From Rothia nasimurium (GTDB lineage: Bacteria; Actinomycetota; Actinomycetes; Actinomycetales; Micrococcaceae), in assembly GCF_004569295.1 (NCBI RefSeq), contig NZ_SPQC01000002.1:51035-115034 (forward strand): a stretch of 64,000 bases of DNA. The letters run 5' to 3'. Shown piece after piece: positions 61,437-64,000 of this stretch. The notes below the pieces were generated by a model. That model was not told where the DNA came from and made no database searches. It saw only the letters and a program-made list of their open reading frames with translations. The first letter of the stretch is position 1. Each line of letters opens with the position of its first letter. The position numbers and the translations under genes were made by a program.

Positions 61437-62861
61437 ATGACCAAGGACAACATGGAGCTTGACCCCGTGTTTGCCGAGATTGCTGCCGAGGGCGCTCGTG
61501 CTGACGACGCCCTCGGCGTAGCCTCGGTCTACGCCGACCTGCTGGCTCGTGCCCCCGAGCACAAGATGGCCCCCCGCCTTGACGCGATGACCCGCGCCGT
61601 GGAAATTCTGGGCGAACCCAACAAGGCAGCCCCGGTCATCCACATCACCGGCACCAACGGCAAAACCTCAACCGCCCGCATGATCGAGCGCCTGCTCATG
61701 GCGCACGACATCCGTGTGGGCCGCTACACCAGCCCCCATATTTCCAAGGTCACCGAGCGGATCTCGATTGACGGGGCGCCCGTGGCAGATTCCACCTTTG
61801 TGCGTATCTGGGGCGAGATTCAGTCCTACCTGCAGATTGTGGACGCTGAACTTGAGGCAGCCGATTCCCCCCGCATCACCTACTTTGAAGCCCTCACCAT
61901 CCTGGTTTTTGCGATTTTTGCCGACGAGCCGGTGGATGTGATGGTGCTTGAGGTGGGTATTGGGGGCTCCTGGGACGCCACCAACGTCGCCGACGCTACC
62001 GTATCGGTGGTTACCCCCATCGGCCTGGACCATACCGACATGCTGGGGGAGACCCTCGCCGAGATTGCCGGTGAGAAGGCAGGGATTATTAAGGACGGCG
62101 GCTTCCTCATCTCCGCCGCCCAGGACCCGTCCGCCGCCCAGGTCCTGCTCGAAGCCGCCCGCGCCCACAACGCCGACTACCGCTTTGAAGGTGTAGAGTT
62201 CGGCGCTGTCGACCGCACCGCCGGTGTGGGCGGTCAGCTGCTCACCATCCAGGGTCTAGCTGGCCGCTACGAAGACATAGCCCTGCCTCTCTTTGGTGCC
62301 CACCAGGCCCAGAACGCCGCCGTGGCTCTGGCCGCGGTTGAGGCCTTCTTGGGCGGTGGAGAGAAGGAGCTGAGCCTCGACCTCATCAAGCTGGCCTTTG
62401 GCGATGTGCGCTCGCCGGGCCGCCTAGAGGTAGCCCGCACCGAGCCGCCCGTGGTGCTCGATGCCGCCCACAACCCCCACGGAGTGGCAGCTTCGGCAGC
62501 GGCCTTCAAGGAGTCCTTCAGCTTTGAAGAACTGCACCTGGTGGTGGGTATCCTGGGTGAAAAGGACGCCGCAACCATGCTGAACCTGCTCTTTGACGAG
62601 TACGTCGATCGGGCAGAATGGCGCACGGTACTGCACCTGACCAAGTCAGACTCCCCGCGTGCCATTGTCCCGGAAGAGCTAGCTGAGCTGGCCCTCGACG
62701 CTGGTTTTGATGAAGACACCATCGAGACCTACGAGAACATTCCCGATGCTCTGTCCGCGGCGGTGACGGCAGCAGCCGATGTGCCCAACCTGAACTCCGC
62801 GGTACTGGTCACCGGCTCTATCACCGTGGTGGGCGAAGCTAGCATCCTGCTCGAACTGTAA
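61437..62861 (+). CDS. folC: Folylpolyglutamate / dihydrofolate synthase
   Basis: Adds glutamate to folates, ATP-dependent (Mur ligase fold). 474 residues: ITGTNGKTSTARMIERLL is the P-loop, RYTSPHISKVTERI the folate-binding segment, VMVLEVGIGGSWDATNV and PIGLDHTDMLGETLAEIAGEKAGI the omega and Mg sites, VVLDAAHNPHGV the C-terminal motif. ATG 61437 immediately follows the ileS stop, so translation is coupled. Confidence 0.96.
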   Translation: MTKDNMELDPVFAEIAAEGARADDALGVASVYADLLARAPEHKMAPRLDAMTRAVEILGEPNKAAPVIHITGTNGKTSTARMIERLLMAHDIRVGRYTSPHISKVTERISIDGAPVADSTFVRIWGEIQSYLQIVDAELEAADSPRITYFEALTILVFAIFADEPVDVMVLEVGIGGSWDATNVADATVSVVTPIGLDHTDMLGETLAEIAGEKAGIIKDGGFLISAAQDPSAAQVLLEAARAHNADYRFEGVEFGAVDRTAGVGGQLLTIQGLAGRYEDIALPLFGAHQAQNAAVALAAVEAFLGGGEKELSLDLIKLAFGDVRSPGRLEVARTEPPVVLDAAHNPHGVAASAAAFKESFSFEELHLVVGILGEKDAATMLNLLFDEYVDRAEWRTVLHLTKSDSPRAIVPEELAELALDAGFDEDTIETYENIPDALSAAVTAAADVPNLNSAVLVTGSITVVGEASILLEL

Positions 62862-62868
62862 AGGAGAG

Positions 62869-63309
62869 ATGATGGCGAGAATGACGCGCGCCCAGCGCGA
62901 ATGGCGCCCGGGCCAGCCGAAAAAGCAGCGCTCTATCAAGGTCATGTTTACCTCGATGGTGCTCTCACTCGAAGCTCTGGTTGCCTTCTTTGCAACCCTG
63001 GCCATCTTTGGCCACCACTTCAACGACCCCACCTGGGGCAAGGTGGTCATTTGGGCACTGGGTCTGGCTCTGGCAGCAGCCCTGCTGGTCACCCCGGCCT
63101 TCCTGAAGAAGCCCTGGGGCTACCACCTGGGCTACGGTCTGCAGGTTGCCCTGATTCTGGTAGGTTTTGCCCTGCCCTCCATGTTCTTTGTGGGAGCGGC
63201 TTTTGCTGTGGCCTACTGGTACGGGGTGACGCGCGGTGCCCGCTTGGACGCCGAGAACGCCGTCCGCGCCAAAGAGAAGGAGGAATGGGAGAAAGCTAAC
63301 CCCGTCTAG
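62869..63309 (+). CDS. DUF4233 membrane protein
   Basis: 146 residues with three to four membrane segments (VLSLEALVAFFATLAIFG, VVIWALGLALAAALLV, LQVALILVGFALPSMFFVGAAFA). This family sits between folC and ndk in most actinobacteria, as here; function unknown. AAAGGAG stands just before the tandem ATGATG start. A basic N-terminus and an acidic/basic helical tail (AVRAKEKEEWEKANP) face the cytoplasm by prediction. Confidence 0.88.
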   Translation: MMARMTRAQREWRPGQPKKQRSIKVMFTSMVLSLEALVAFFATLAIFGHHFNDPTWGKVVIWALGLALAAALLVTPAFLKKPWGYHLGYGLQVALILVGFALPSMFFVGAAFAVAYWYGVTRGARLDAENAVRAKEKEEWEKANPV

Positions 63310-63367
63310 CGGGGTGTCTGATAGGGTAAGGGTGAAAACTCACCCTGACCTATCAAAGGAGATTGTC

Positions 63368-63784
63368 ATGAACGAGCGTACCCTGATTCTGGTCAAGCCC
63401 GACGGCGTGGAGCGTAACCTCACCGGCCAGGTGCTGGCCCGTTTTGAGCGTAAGGGCTACCGCATTGCTGAGTTGAAGATGCTGGTTCCCTCCCGTGAGC
63501 TGCTCGAGCAGCACTATGCGGAACACGAGGGCAAGCCCTTCTACGAGCCCCTGGTCTCTTACATGGGCTCAGGCCCCGTGGTTGCTCTAGTACTTGAGGG
63601 CAACGGCGTGCTTGAGGGCGCCCGTACTCTCATGGGATCTTCTAACCCCACCACCGCTGCCCCTGGAACCATCCGCGGTGACTTTGGTCGTGACTGGGGT
63701 GAGAGCGTACAGAAGAACCTGGTGCACGGTTCAGATTCAGCAGAGTCAGCAGACCGCGAAATCGCGCTCTGGTTCGGTGCCTAA
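63368..63784 (+). CDS. ndk: Nucleoside diphosphate kinase
   Basis: Equalises NTP pools by phosphate transfer through a His intermediate. 138 residues from ATG 63368 with AAAGGAG upstream; the longer frame from 63236 is rejected. MNERTLILVKPDGVERNL, YAEHEGKPFYEPLVSYMGSG and the active-site region NLVHGSDSAESADREIALWF (His in VHGSDS) are textbook NDK. Ends at a strong terminator, just before an IS element. Confidence 0.97.
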   Translation: MNERTLILVKPDGVERNLTGQVLARFERKGYRIAELKMLVPSRELLEQHYAEHEGKPFYEPLVSYMGSGPVVALVLEGNGVLEGARTLMGSSNPTTAAPGTIRGDFGRDWGESVQKNLVHGSDSAESADREIALWFGA

Positions 63785-63808
63785 AAAGACCCGCCGCTGA
63801 GCAGAACA

Positions 63809-63847
63809 AAAAGGCCGGGGCCCTCGTACTGAGAGCCCCGGCCTTTT
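63809..63847 (+). terminator. Terminator after ndk
   Basis: AAAAGGCCGGGGC / GCCCCGGCCTTTT around a 13-base loop; T-run at the end. Confidence 0.9.
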
Positions 63848-63850
63848 ACT

Positions 63851-64000
63851 TGAACTAGCCCCCGAAAGTTGGACTGGTTTAATCCTAGACCGTCAGGGCT
63901 GCCAAAGCCTGGCTCCGATACCCCATCGGAGCCAGGCCCTTTAATCGCTCCTGAAGCCTACCGTTGTTATACCAATAGATATAGTCATCAACCGCCTGAC
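63851..64000 (-). mobile_element. IS3-family insertion sequence, 3' end (cut by window edge)
   Basis: The end TGAACTAGCCCCCGAAAG then TTGGAC (from 63851) resembles IS3-family terminal inverted repeats and lies 34 bases outside the transposase stop. Only this end is inside the window. It starts 4 bases after the ndk terminator T-run. Confidence 0.8.
63885..64000 (-). CDS. IS3-family transposase (OrfB), C-terminal fragment
   Basis: The visible last 38 residues read QAVDDYIYWYNNGRLQERLK then GLAPMGYRSQALAALTV and stop. VDDYIxWYNNxRLQERLKGLxPxxYR is the C-terminal end of the DDE integrase core of IS3 transposases. The catalytic residues lie beyond the edge, so intactness is unknown. Confidence 0.85.
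   Translation of the reverse strand, partial: QAVDDYIYWYNNGRLQERLKGLAPMGYRSQALAALTV

Noticed and set aside
1..64000. CRISPR array or prophage
   Set aside because: No regularly spaced short repeats, no cas genes and no phage structural or lysis genes were seen.

Overview
The window looks like chromosomal DNA of a moderately GC-rich actinomycete of the Micrococcaceae, most probably Rothia (inference). Supporting signs are the type II fatty-acid gene order fabD-fabH-acpP-fabF beside a homodimeric-type aceE, the clpP1-clpP2-clpX block, a MptB-like polyprenol-dependent mannosyltransferase, a relative of the mycothiol-dependent reductase Rv2466c, DUF3052 and DUF4233 proteins, an actinobacterial ileS T-box, and many genes whose -10 box sits 6-7 bases before the start codon (leaderless transcripts). 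Most of it is ordinary core genome; no prophage, CRISPR array or complete defence island was seen.

Layout: 1-5926 (minus) fatty-acid synthesis and pyruvate dehydrogenase E1. 6307-10224 (mostly plus) DUF3052, tRNA-Val, a tiny Tat-exported protein, a small membrane protein, gnd and a base-composition outlier glycosyltransferase. 10257-12572 (minus) cysE, cysK and msrA, a cysteine synthesis and methionine repair group. 12637-16359 Nif3-like protein, yaaA, RNase P RNA with a duplicated 3' end, def, tRNA-His, orn. 16489-19644 MptB, tRNA-Arg with a broken partial copy, a multiply broken serine-hydrolase gene and an atypical tag. 19923-28677 ssb, ettA, tesB, a hypothetical gene, a truncated globin, pepN, rpiB and nei. 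28757-31101 a lipoprotein and a degraded relative, a HAD hydrolase and three tRNAs. 31214-36720 trigger factor, then an iron-siderophore ABC operon behind two tandem DtxR/IdeR-like boxes; its binding-protein gene carries a one-base frameshift. 36889-40735 clpP1P2, clpX, a DsbA-like protein, a DUF1801 remnant. 40810-46353 valS, SDR, a hypothetical gene, a sirohydrochlorin chelatase, pdxY. 46614-54052 is an assimilatory sulfate reduction and siroheme locus (cysH, cysD, cysN, a frameshifted TSUP transporter, sulfite reductase, cobA, precorrin-2 dehydrogenase). 54136-57413 YjiH-like membrane protein, a tautomerase-GNAT fusion, a repeat-flanked DUF559 gene. 57706-63784 T-box, ileS, folC, DUF4233, ndk. 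The window ends inside an IS3-family element.

How the genes work together: APS is made by CysDN, reduced by an iron-sulfur APS reductase (no CysC is present or needed), and sulfite is reduced by a siroheme enzyme whose cofactor is supplied by CobA, the SirC-like dehydrogenase and the CbiX/SirB-like chelatase; sulfide then feeds CysK with O-acetylserine from CysE. A shared GTGACCT-type motif lies upstream of both the cys operon and the cobA/sirC pair, suggesting one regulon.

Most unusual points: an 8-base word (GCGGACGC and its complement) seen about 30 times by eye, often between genes and sometimes as inverted pairs; the rnpB 3'-end duplication; a DUF559 gene between direct repeats; the tautomerase-acetyltransferase fusion; and two homopolymer frameshifts in transporter genes of otherwise intact operons.
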